DNA of 64,000 bases from positions 7,962,001 to 8,026,000 of the forward strand of contig CM056728.1 of NCBI GenBank assembly GCA_029844215.1, written 5' to 3'. Below the pieces are notes generated by a model, which made no database searches, was not told the DNA's origin, and worked only from the letters and a program-made list of their open reading frames with translations. Shown one piece after another: positions 46,796 to 58,200 of this stretch (positions are counted from its first letter, which is position 1; the number at the start of each line of letters is the position of its first letter). This stretch comes from Przewalskia tangutica. Taxonomy: Eukaryota > Streptophyta > Magnoliopsida > Solanales > Solanaceae. The position numbers and the translations under genes were made by a program.

Positions 46796-47433
46796 TGTTA
46801 GAATATTTATTATTAATTACAATTAATAATATCATTATGTAGAATCTAATGTATATGGTAAGTAGTATTATGTATTAAATAGAATAGTATTAATATAGGA
46901 ATATATTATGGGATATGTAGAAGGATTTTAGGGAAGACTTAATCTTTCTACATAATGATATTATTAATTGTAATTAATAATAAACAGTTTTCATCTCTAG
47001 TTTGACAGAAATATGTGTTTTGATGTTGGAGATAGTAAGGGCTGAGTGAAACGAAGACTTTGATTCAGACATGGTTGACAACAATAATGGAGGGGGAAAA
47101 AAAATTAACAATGGAGAAGACAAATTCGGTTGGATGGATGAGGAAGATGACCGAATTTGGAAGGAATATTTTATTTAGAGTAGGATCTTTGAATTATCCT
47201 CTGATACCATGTAAGAATTATTTGAAATGATAAATCTTTCTTCCCCTTTATTCATCCCAATGGTAACAATATATACACTTAACTAATAATTAATAGGAAG
47301 ATTAAGTCTTCCCTAAAATCCTCCTACATATCCCATAATATATTCCTATATTAATACATAATACTACTTATCATATACATAAAATTCTACATAATGATAT
47401 TATTAATTGTAATTAATAATAAATATTCTAACA
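46796..47433. mobile_element. miniature copia derivative with inverted LTRs, in exon 1 of the GH31 gene
   Basis: The right side is a normal minus-strand start: LTR 47210-47433 (TGTTAGAATATTTATTATT...TTCTTACA), primer site TGGTATCAGAGG, and a gag start (ATG 47072, SSFHSALTISNIKTH). After about 30 codons the gag meets LTR-start sequence in minus orientation (about 46950-46983), then an LTR in the opposite, plus orientation (46796 to about 46952). Both outer ends therefore read TGTTAGAATATT inwards. The flanks share CATGA (46790-46794 and 47436-47440), with one and two extra bases next to the ends. Confidence 0.85.
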
Positions 47434-47622
47434 TTCATGACCAATTCAATTGGAAATCTTTTGCAGTGGGGTAGGTCTGATGGGATGGGAGTTTATGGAA
47501 ATTTAAGTATATATATTAATGGGAGTGAATTTGGGGTGGCAGGGAATGGATTATTCAAATGTTTGTGATGCTTTTTGGTGATTTTCAAAGTTGCCATGTT
47601 AGAAAATAAAGTTGTATTCTAA

Positions 47623-48232
47623 CCCCCTGTTTGGATGGTGGTTTCCCGTGGTTCATTATTCTATTGTTTTCTATGAAATCATGTTTGTTTTCATTGTTCA
47701 TAAAATTATATTGTATGATTTGTAAACTCATTGTAATTCTGTCGTTAAATAATCATAAAAAAACTCATCAACCTCCACACTCTACCACCCATCCCCACAC
47801 TACCACTCACCACCACACCAACCACCCACCGCCCCACCCCACCACCACCCATGGCCCCTCACCACCATCCACCCCCACCTCACCAACCACCCATAACCCC
47901 TCACCACCACCCACCCCCATACCACCAACCCCTCCACCTCCTCCCACCATCTACTTCTTTTTTAAAGTTCTCATTTTTTCATTTACCTTAATTTATTAAT
48001 ATATAAAAAATAGTTTGTAGTTAAAGGTTAAGAATATTTAGTAAACTTACATGCTATTATACAATAACATACCGTCAAACCAAACAATAAAAATATCATT
48101 AAACCACAACAAACGATACAGTCTATCCAAATATTGTGTTCATTAATACCGTATAATACATTACAATGTCATACTATATCATACCATAATGCACATTAAT
48201 GAACCACGGGAAACAACCATCCAAACAGAGGG
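47623..48232. mobile_element. MITE with 35-bp terminal repeats, TAA duplication
   Basis: The ends CCCCCTGTTTGGATGG... and, inverted, CCCTCTGTTTGGATGG... agree at 33 of 35 positions. TAA flanks both sides (47620-47622, 48233-48235), the 3-bp duplication typical of PIF/Harbinger (Tourist-like) elements. Its left end lies 25 bp upstream of the old GH31 start codon, so it may have sat in that gene's leader or promoter. Confidence 0.85.
47764..47946 (+). repeat. C/A-rich low-complexity tract inside the MITE
   Basis: About 180 bases built of ACC, CACC and CCCA units with almost no G on the plus strand. It gives an artificial His/Pro/Thr-rich open frame (47631-47999) that should not be read as a gene. 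Confidence 0.85.
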
Positions 48233-48554
48233 TAAATCAAACTATTTATAGACATTGTACATTGGTGTGATCTGGGGTTTGGCTGGGGAGGATGTCAAAT
48301 TTCCTTTGTGAATGGGAGCTCATACTTGGAAATGATCTTTGAATGTGTACTACGGAAACTTTTACAGACTCCTCTTCTCTCTGTATTTTTTAAAAGTGAA
48401 AAGGGTCAAATATACCACTCTATTTTTGTTTATTAATTAATTTTGCGTAACGTTAGAGGAAGTAGTCAAATATATCCTTTCCGTGGTAAGTTGAGGCCAA
48501 ATATACATATACCGTTAGCAAAGTATTCAAAAATATATTTTTTATAAAAACATA

Positions 48555-49185
48555 TTCTGAAAAATTGATTTTTTAATTAAAAATCTGTAAAGTATTTTTT
48601 TTTTAAATAAGTGTCCTAAAAATATATTTTTTAATCTGGATTAATTTTAAAAAGAAATCTGAAAAAACTGATTTTTAAAAATATATATATTCCAGATTTT
48701 TTAATAAAGAAACAATTTTCCATAATATGTTTTTTTTAAAAACAAGTTTTATAAAATCAAGAAATTTTCATATTTTTAGTAAAAGCCATTTTTTCCAGAT
48801 TTGTTTTAAATAAATCAATTTTTCAGATTGTTTTTTAAAAAATTATCACGTAGGCACCATATAGAATAAGTTAATGCTATATAGAATAAATTAAATACCT
48901 TTGTCAAAAATGAGGTATATTAGTGTGTATCTCTCTATATAATTTGGATGACATGTAGCATATTAATGTGTAAAAATGACATGTGAATTTTATTAAAAAT
49001 ATGAAATTTTCTTGATTTTATAAAACTCATTTTTTAAAATAAATATTCTGAAAAAGTAGATTAAATTCTTTTTTTTAATCATTTTTTCATATTTCTTTTA
49101 AAAAATAATCCAGATTTTAAAAGAATATGTTTAGGACACTTTATTTTATTTTATAAATTTTTTAATTAAAAATCCAATTATATAT
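48555..49185. repeat. long imperfect inverted repeat (fold-back, MITE-like)
   Basis: Arms of about 200 bp (roughly 48555-48785 and 48993-49185) pair, for example GTGTCCTAAA at 48611 with TTTAGGACAC at 49130, and ATAAAATCAAGAAATTTTCATA at the inner end with its inverse near 49000. The loop is about 200 bp. Upstream, 48396-48520 has GGTCAAATATACC-type phrases common in Solanaceae MITEs. Exact ends and duplication not resolved. Confidence 0.65.
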
Positions 49186-49278
49186 AATCAATTAGGCTCT
49201 GCCAAAAGTAACATTTGACATTCAAATTCAAAATAATGGAACTGTAAATGTTATTTACACGTTAAGTGTATATAAATT

Positions 49279-49490
49279 TTTTTTTGTTGACGAAGGAACC
49301 CGCAGCCGCTACTCTTTCGAGTGCGCACAGGGTAAACCGGTGTGATGGCGCAAACCACGTCAGCCATGTAAACCACACTTGGCAAGCCATGTGTGACAGA
49401 CTCAACCAAGAAGGTTTATGCAGGGGATCGAACTCGTGACCTTGCGGTCCCGCGCTCTACTGCTACACCAACTTGGCTACCCTTGCGGGT
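49279..49490 (-). mobile_element. tRNA-derived SINE with 17-bp target duplication
   Basis: Perfect 17-bp flanks TTAAGTGTATATAAATT (49262-49278 and 49491-49507). The minus strand opens with a box-A-like TAGCCAAGTTGGTGTAGC and a box-B-like CACGAGTTCGATCCC. The body has CACATGGCTTGCCAAGTGTGG, GACGTGGTTTGCGCCATC and GTAGCGGCTGCGGGTTCC, and it ends in an A run (T run on the plus strand). Same family as 40499-40702. Confidence 0.93.
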
Positions 49491-49507
49491 TTAAGTGTAT
49501 ATAAATT

Positions 49508-51123
49508 GAACTCAACAACACCTGAACATCATTTACAAGCTCTACACCTTTAATTTATCAATATTAGCTTAAACATTTTTCTTAAACGGTGAAAATATAC
49601 TAGATATAATCAAACCACCTTTTTGAAAACTAGCATAGCAAATACAGAGGAACTTGGAGCATGTTGCTGAGAGTGGATTGTATCTGGGTGGTAGGGAATA
49701 TACATTATGAACCTAGTCCTAATTAAGTATACTCTCTACCAATTATTGAACTCAAGTAGAAGCTTTACTTGTGGACCTTCAATCATTAGCTATTTGCTGG
49801 CATGCGTTTCTCCGACATGAGAGGAGAGATGAAGGTGTGTATGGCATTACAGTTCCAAGGTTTAGCTCCATACTATTATCTTCAGCAGAATTACAGGCCA
49901 TAGCAAGAGTAAGCTGATGAGCGATGGCCGGTGATGAACTAATACCTTCAGCAGAATCACAATGCACCAGATCGCAGTATACAACTGCCAAGCTCCATTC
50001 TGGTAACAGAGTGCAGCAATTAAACACCCGCAGGCTGAGAAAGCAAGGAATAAAGCACATACCAACAGGACATTCTAAAGTTCAAAGAATTGATATTATC
50101 AAGATAATGGAAGAAACATATCATTCATATGCTCAATTGAAGTATACCCACATTCTTCCACTTAAGCAGATATAAGTTCAATGAGTTGTCACACAGTCGC
50201 AAGTAGGTCAATTTGAGCAACCAGAATAAAGTATAAGCAGAACAGTTGATTTTACACTGGAGAACTATGTGTTACAAATGTACAGGAAAGAGTACATCTT
50301 GTCGAGAGAAGGGAAATACGACAAAATTTCTAACTGAAATTCATAAATATAAACGGGGAAGCACTTCACTTGACCAAAAAGGGCAAAGAGATGAGTGATA
50401 ACATGGAAATCCTTGGAATTCTTCTTGTGGAAGTGCTACAGCTAATACAATTTTGCATGCCGCACTTAATTTCAGGTCGACAGATCTAGGTTATACCAAT
50501 TCTGAACTGAGACACCACCCATTTCAAGCCAAATGGATAAAGTTACTCTTTCGCATAGTTTTCTGGAAAGATAATAGGCCCTTGACAATCAGTACCTGTA
50601 ACTTTGAGAATACGAGGTTGGAAGAGTCAACGGGAAAGAATAACCAAGACAGACCAAAAGCTATTGTCAATGGGTTTTTTTTTCCTTTCAGATACCATTA
50701 GCGGGATATGAGAGTTGCACTGGAGGTGCATACAGAATGCACAGATAAATTAAGATGCACTTCAGGAATGCTTGATTTTGAGTTGGTAAAGTATTTAGTT
50801 ACTACTAATTCAACAATTAGGAGTTTCACCAAATTAATACACGGGGTTCTCCCAAATTACTTGGGCCAAGTTAACCGTGCTACTTTTTTTTTAATTTCTA
50901 AACACAATAAACTTTCCTTCTTTCCATACTTCTTCAATGTCGTGATACCAAACCAATCAATATCAGACCCATTTCCATATAAACAGAAGCTCAAACATTT
51001 GTGCGTTCTTGGACCTAGCTTAAGAAAGTAGCAAACTTCAAATCTACCCTTAGTACCCTAGGGAGGTCAATATAGGAAGGTTAACCTGGAATAGAACGAC
51101 CATACATGTAGGATGGAAACAAC
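49508..51123. other. non-coding, downstream of MED31
   Basis: No domain is recognised. The minus frames at 49779-50065 overlap one another and have no family features. The region could include distal 3' untranslated or alternative exons of MED31, but no splice evidence is decisive. Confidence 0.4.
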
Positions 51124-51125
51124 TA

Positions 51126-51409
51126 CTCCCTCCATCTTTTATTATTTGTCGTGATTTCTTAAAATAGTTGTCACAAATTATTTGTCATTTTAGAAGTCCA
51201 AGACAAAATTAATTATCTTTTTCTATTTTACCCTTAGTGGTAATTGTTATTCAAGACTACAAGCACCTCAATTATAGAGTAAATATTCAATCAAGAGAGA
51301 TTATATCTTAAGACATAAATAAAGGGTAAAATAGTCAAAAACTCCTCCTAATTAATGTTTTCTTAAGGGACGCGTAAAAGAGAAACACGACAAATTTGAG
51401 ACGAGGGAG
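51126..51409. mobile_element. Stowaway-type MITE
   Basis: The ends read CTCCCTCCATC... and, inverted, CTCCCTCGTCTC..., with the inner ATTTGTCGTG repeated on both sides, flanked by TA (51124-51125, 51410-51411). Length 284 bp. These are hallmarks of Tc1/mariner-derived Stowaway MITEs. Confidence 0.82.
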
Positions 51410-51411
51410 TA

Positions 51412-52226
51412 GGTTCCAACTTAGGCCATGTTCCATTGGTAGACTCAAAAAATGATATGTGATATATGAGTAACATCACTGACACTGAATATTTCATTAT
51501 GGTGGAAAAGGTTCGTAAACTTAGACCACACTGAAGAAGCTGACCTTTCATTTAGCATCGAAATCTGAAGTCCACAAGTTAATATGATGATTAGAATAAC
51601 TTCTTCACTCCATTGATAACCCATTATTGATTTAAGTGTGCATTGACAATCTTCCTGTCACCTATCACCAGATGTCTGAATTAAAAGCCTAAGGAATTAA
51701 AAATTGAAACCACAATCAGCACATCCCAGAAGAGTTGAAACACAGGCCGTTTCCTTCATGTTTTGGTTACTTGGGTTGGAAAAAACAAGGCATGAAAGTT
51801 ACAGATCCCAGAGAACCCAAGAAAACATGTGCTTGATCTTTCTCACAAAACTCAAGTAAGTTTTTCCAACACGAGAAAGATATCAGAGGCCATTGGTCGT
51901 GCTTGAGACTTGACCAGGACTCTAAACATTCGATAAACAACAACTCACACTCTTAATAGGATTTCATAAATGTGTTTTCCAATGAGGGAACTGCATCACT
52001 AATTCTATAATAAAATCATGGGGTGCAGAATTTAGTACCTTAATTCATGAATTAATTGGTTGGATGTCTATGTCATGAATAAAAGAAAATCACCCGTCTT
52101 TCCTGCTAAAACCAAATTAACCCAAGTCATTAACTATGTTAGAAACATTAAGTCAAAAGATCTAACCCTAAAAATATGAAAACCGAAAAGAGGGGAGCAT
52201 GCAGCAACAAGCTTTGACAACTTTTT
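51412..52226. other. non-coding, probable MED31 3' flank
   Basis: AT-rich, with no recognisable gene or repeat ends. Confidence 0.45.
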
Positions 52227-55200
52227 TCACAGTAAGAGAAAAGTAAAAGATGAAAGGAAATACTTTCTCTTTCTTCGATCAACAGAAGCATTCCTTGGGT
52301 CAGTTTTGGCAAGACCCGATCCAGGAAGGATGGCATACTGCATTGGAGAAAGAGCTGCAGCTGTAGCAGGTGAAGGAGCAGGAGGTGGAGCGGCTACAGT
52401 TGTTGGTAGCAATGCAGGTGGAGCAGAAGTTGGTGGTGCAGTTGCAGGCTCAGGAAGTGGTCGTGGCAAAATATGCTTCAACCGGTTGTTTCTGTAGTTC
52501 TTCCAGAAATAAAATTGCTGCCTATGTGCCACTTCCTAATAGTTGTTACAAACATGTAATCAGATCGTATCACAGATTTATGTGTCAGAAGTTTAGGTTT
52601 AAGTGCAATAAACAATAAGAAGTGAATGAAATGAGAAGTCCTTGGGGGCAAGGATTAACTTGGACAACTCGATTAAATTATTATAAATTTTATATCAGGA
52701 AGTTATGAGAAAGCTCAAAAAAGGAAATAAGGAAAACGACTAAGACGATGAACTAACAATGTATTATAAAATGCCTTGGCTGCCATATTTTTTCCGCAGA
52801 AACTATGTTTACAACAAAGTGAGACGAACTTTCTTTATAGTAGCTGACAGTCTTAACACATGATATAACTCTTTACCTTGTTGGCGGGATGCGCCATTGC
52901 ATTACGAAATGTTGGATTTTGGAGAAGCTCAAGAAAGAATAGGCAGTGCGGATACCTGTATTAACATCGAGAAAGGGAATAAAGACACCGGTAGTTGATC
53001 ATAACCATACTCCACAGAGAACAGCAAAGAAAACAGGAATCCATACAACTTTTATCATATATGAATACTAGAAACTGACTTACATTATAAACATTATGTA
53101 CTCGGGCCGTTGCCAGTATTGAAGGTATTTCAAGTACCCAATAAAAGCTTCATCTTCAAAATATCTATTCTGAGCCAAATCTGCATCAGAACCAATACAA
53201 AGTAAATAAATCAAAAGGGGATAGAAAATTGAAGCTTTTGCCTTTTGCACCCAAATTTTACTTGTCCTATTGAAACACAATGCATTTCACAAACTTAAAA
53301 ACATAATTAAGAAGAATCAACCATCCAACAGCATATAACATGAACTCACACAAAGATTACAAACTAATATAGGGTGTGTTCGGTACGGAGAAAAATATTT
53401 TCTCTAGGAAAATAAGTTCCTTAAAAATGAGGAAAATGACATCACTGCAAGTAGGAAAAAAAGTAACACAAGTGGCATTCCAGAGATTGGACTCTCTTAC
53501 CGTGATTAGCTCCTACTAGTAAGAAGTAACACAAGTGGCATTCCAGAAATTATATACAAATGTTTTTAGGATAATATTTTTTGGTTATGTTATACCCCGT
53601 GGTTAGGGCCGGGACCTCGGTCAGGGGTCTCAGCGCCATGGCCGAGGCGAGGCCGCAGCGCCAAAGCGGTAATTGTAGGCCGCGCGCCGAAAACTAGGTC
53701 GCTGAAGTTTCAGTACGCGCCGGAAGCGGTATGCGCCGGAAGATCCGATGGTTCGCAGGAGTGGCGGCGCCGGGCCGCCGAGGAAGCGCGGCGCGGCGGA
53801 AAAAACAGGAAAAGTCAGATTTTTATTTTGAAAGGGCACAGTGGGGACAAGTGTCCCCATCCCGATTTTTACATGCAATATATTGACCAAGTCTTAAAGA
53901 CTTGGTCATTTGTCATCTCTCTCTTTGAAAAACCTCTTCCTTCTCTCTAAATATTTCAAGCTCCTCCTTCTCTCTAAAAATCCAAGAGGATTCTAGCCTT
54001 AAGAAAAATCTGAAAAAATTAAAAGACAAGAAGGAAGCTTGTGGCTAGCTTGTGAAGGTGGTGGTGGTGGTATTCTTGGTAGAAAGGCTAGCAAATTGTT
54101 GGATAAAATTTGGCTAAAGCTCTAAGGTAATGATTCTTCCTCTATTATTAGTTTATAGAGTTGCATGTTATGAAGAAGATACTTATGGTGGTAAATAATG
54201 TTCTTAGAGTCATTGCATGCTAGAAATGTGGGTTGAATATGAAGGATTTGGCTAAAGAAATATTATGAGCATGTTGTAGCCTAAAAACCACCTTAGAATT
54301 GTTAAGTGTACTATTATAACTTATGGGGCAGAATTTTACACACCCAAGATTAGGTGTGTAATCCCCTTTGTGTTGGTTTGGTTGTTGGGCCTTAATAAGG
54401 CGTTTGAATGTTGAAAAACCGGCCTTTGAAAAGGTGGCAAAGTGAGTAGAAACAAAGGAAATGTTGGCCAATTTTCCTTAGGAATTGATAACTTGAATTT
54501 GGAATTTCTACATTGGAATTAGAGGTTAATAAACACACTATGGTTATTATAGGTTGACATATTACTTGCGGTAGTTGGACTTAGCAAGTGGATTGACCAA
54601 GGAGGTATGTAGAGCTTTCCTATCTCTTGAGCATGAGTAGTTGTATCTATGTAGTGCGGTATCATTACAAGATTTGATAATCTACACTTGTTTTAAAGTA
54701 TATGATGCTTGTTTCATTTCAAAAGTATAAGTCCTTTGGATTTAAGGAAAATGTATTTGACAAAGGTATAACGCTAATATAATGACTTTATGGGAAGTTG
54801 GTTATATTAGTTTTTGGAAAGGTTCACAAAGAATGGTTTACTCTAACTAAAACAAGTACGGGTAAAGGATTTGAAACTATGGAAGGTGGATTGATTTTTA
54901 GGCATTGGTTGCCTAAGGTTTTAAAGGAAATGAAGTCACTTGATTTAGAAGCCTATTATATTTCTAAAAGGAAATGTGACTTGTTTTGAAAAGAAATTGT
55001 AACTTGATACTATGGTGATTAGTATCTTGGAATCTTTGTATAAAAAGAGTTTTTCTTAAAAGTTAGAAGTCGTGGTACTTGGGTTGAATTCAATTTTCTA
55101 TTAAAAGACATGTTAGTGCCTTAGGATACTAAAATGAGAGGATATATTAATAATGTTAATAAGAAGTTAGGGATTTCTTAACTTGCTTATGTTATGATAA

Positions 55201-58200
55201 GCCTGTAGTGCTTGTGTATGATATGATAGGCCGGTAGTTCTTACGTATGATATGATAGGCCGTTAGTGATTGTGTTATGTATTATAGCCGGATGAGCTAT
55301 TTTATATATTTGTATTATTACTGGTAAACCCCGGGTTATTATCTATGTCATGGATTTGCTACCCATGACGCGAGTCTGTGCTGCGCTCATGCGGATCCGG
55401 ACCATGGGATCCACGTGCGGGTGAAATAGTCTCACGCGAGTACGGCGATGGTACTTGCGGATCCACGGGATCCGTGCGGGTGAAATAGTCCCGTGCGGGT
55501 GAAATAGTCCCATGGCGAGGCGGATGACCTCATGCGGGTCCACAGGACCCGTGCGGGTGAAATAGTCCCGGGAGTAGGGCGCTTAACGATACTACGCGAG
55601 GTACCTGTTTTGATCGTGAGCCTCCTATTTTTATCTATAAGTTTTATACTTGTTACTCTATCGTTGTTAGTAAGGCACAGTCTGAAGTAAATTGATTTTT
55701 ATCTATGACTCAAACTATCTTTGACTTGTGATATTACTACGGATTTTCCGGTTTACATACTTGCACGTTGTGTCGAAGCCCACCTGGGCCGCGTTAAATC
55801 TGCAGGTGAAAGCGGTGGTAGATCCCATTCCTAGGATCTCTTACTCGGTGTCGAGCTCCATTTCTTCTAAGCTCGACTTTTGGTATAGTTCTCCGGTGTT
55901 GTGATATTTTGTACATTCGGGGCATGGACGGGGCCTGTCGTCATAGTGTTACTTATTCCTGAAGTGCATAGTCTTGTCATAACTTGGGTTGTTTAAGGAT
56001 ATAGGTATTCAATTTGATGTACTTTTGGGATAGCCATTTTGGGCTAGACTATTTATACCATTATGGTTGTTTTATTTTGAGTTTATATTCACGGTTTTCT
56101 CTGATGTTGTGTCACAAGGGTGCCCGGGTCAAGGCACCGGTCACAAATCCGGGGTCGGGTCGTGACAAAAGTGGTATCAGAGCAGTTAATCCTCAGAAGG
56201 GGTCTACAGGCCGTATCTAGTACAGTCTTGATTATCGGTGTGTTGTGCACCACATCTATAATCGTGAGGCTCTGAGATATTTAGGATTGATTTCCATTTC
56301 TTTCACTCTAGATCGTGCAATAAATGTGTTATAGGTTGAATTTCCTCGACGTAAACTTTGTATGTATCGATTATGCCTCACGCAAAGCGGCCGCGGCCCG
56401 AAGCAAGCGATGGAGGAACTACTAGTAGGGCACCGGGTTACGAGCACGAGCCCAGTCCTTACGAATGAGATGTTTGGACGGCGAAGTTCTACCACGCCAA
56501 CTTGATAAATCCGAGCGGCAGCTCACGAGACCGCGATACGAGCCTCGATCCAGGCCAATTGGCGAAGGATATAGGCTCTGAGAGATGGCGATTACTAGTC
56601 GAGATTGTGGCGAGCATGAGATAAATTTGGAGCAGCGATTCATTGCACCGTAGTTGACAGAGCTGCTAGCTTGAGGCGAGGACTTTTGAGTTGCGGCCGC
56701 GAGTTTTATGGGTCGAGGCACGAGATGATCCTCGAGTTCATCAAACGATTCTGTGGATCGTGAGGGTGATCGGGGCCGGAGACCGAGTCGGTGGTACTAG
56801 GTTCGCATCAGTGCGGACAACTGCGATTGGTAGTATGATTCATGGGAAGCTGTCCGGGAGCATGCGCTTCCAGTGTTTGGGACGAGTTCTCGGAGGCGTT
56901 ACCAGCCATTTCTTGCCTCTGCGGATGAGAGGCTCGGGCCGATAGGTTTTTGACGAGAGGCAGAATGGCGACGGTCAGAATACAACATGGAGTTTGATTC
57001 ATTGGCTAGGTATGTGCCCGCTTTGTAGCGAACATGGAGGGCGAGTGCACCGCTATGTCACGAGACTCGATGATCACTTGGCCGAAATTGCTCGAGGTGG
57101 CTCTTGGTAGGCATGACATTGCCGCGTCTGCACATGCAGGTGTGAGAGAACGCGGTAAGCGGATCGGCAGTATCGCCGAGAAGAGGCAGGCAATGGTCCT
57201 CTCTGGTAGTTTTAAGGGTAAACAACCCGTGCCGAACGGTGCACCACATGCCGTCAGGCGCTCTCCACCATCTTGGGGCGTCTGAGTATTCGGGAAGCGG
57301 GACGGGGTTTGAGGCTTGGGTTTTACGAGAGACCGAGTTCGGTCGAGATGAGGCCCCTATGCCTCGGTGTGGTCGATGTGGTGATTGTCATTATGAAGTG
57401 TCGTATTCTCCGTGAGCTTATTACTCTTGTGGCGGCAGGCCATTTGAAGAAGATTGTCAGTCGAGTGGCGAAGTGTCATGGCTCGGTAAGCGAGTTGATT
57501 CTTTGGTCTTCATCTTGATGGTTGGCGCCGGGCGAGGGTGTTCACGCCAACAGGCCGCGGGTCGTGGCGGGGTTCTAGTTCAGCGGTCCTCGAACCGCAT
57601 TTATGTTATGTCCACCGCCAGACCGAGGCGTCACCGATGTCGTCGCAGTACATTGTTGGTCTCTTCTTTGTGATGTTTATGCTTTGATAGATCCGGTTCT
57701 ACCTTGTCCTATATATCTCCTCATATTCTTTGGTAGAATAGGGATGAGCCCGAGTCCATGAATCCTTTGAGGTGGCTACGCCTGCAGTGCTTGGTGGTAG
57801 CCGAGTGGGTATATAAGGCTTGCCCGATGACTATAGATGGTCGCGGACTCTGTGACTTGATAGAGTTGGATATGGCAGACTTCGATGTGATTATGGGTAT
57901 GGATTGGCTAGCGTCTTGCTATGCCAATGTGGACTGCAGAGAGGTTAGTTCGGTTCGGTTTCTGGTGGCGGTTATCGAGTGGAAGGGAATCTTGCATCGC
58001 CGGTGGTAGGTTTATTTCTTACCTCGAGGCTAGGAAGATGGTGCGGAAGGGTATATCTACCGTTTGGTTCGGTATTCGATCATCGAGTAGATACCTGACC
58101 TTGATCGATTCCGGTTGTTAGAGAGTTTCCACGTATTCCCGGCGAGCTTAGGTATCCTCACGAGAGGAGATTGAGTTTTGCATCGATTTGGCACGGACAC

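Larger units (their letters stand above)
40290..47597 (-). pseudogene. GH31 alpha-glucosidase, sulfoquinovosidase-like (YihQ-like), broken
   Basis: Exons remain in order on the minus strand. Start ATG at 47597 (ATLKITKKHHKHLNNPFPAT); FQLNWS; then after an insertion VSISHKSDPTRPLWSTIPG, EPFISAAIAETEVEESRGSF, KIFGFGEQFSHMNFKGKRV, GIGRGDQPITFAANLVSYR, MRSIYLEGYDYSVFDL, GRPPLLPEWIISGAVVGMQG, DWVGQRETVIGSRLWWNW, and WMADFGEGLPVD with the GH31 nucleophile Asp. After a copia insertion: EDPFAAHNRYPELWAKI, LFWERDQMVSW (acid/base Asp; family Gly before it is Arg), NHSDIGGYC, HFARLTKVYKAWNFYR, CRHLFLHYPEDEH, QFLVGTEILVVPVLDKG, ending EYNVL at 40290. Family enzymes cleave sulfoquinovosides or other alpha-glucosides; the plant substrate is uncertain. 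Several frameshifts, stops, a C-terminal deletion and three exon or intron insertions make it non-functional. Confidence 0.88.

Noticed and set aside
47631..47999. Plus frame of 122 codons, His/Pro/Thr-rich
   Set aside because: Produced by the C/A-rich tract inside a MITE with clear terminal repeats; no domain.
52200..52257. A sixth MED31 exon after a GT at about 52257
   Set aside because: Plausible by family comparison of the tail, but no convincing short terminal exon was recognised downstream; the read-through stop at 52227 is reported, with the uncertainty noted.
52306..52618. Plus-strand Gly/Ala-rich open frames
   Set aside because: They are the antisense of the MED31 Pro/Ala-rich tail; the minus strand has the conserved domain and splice sites.
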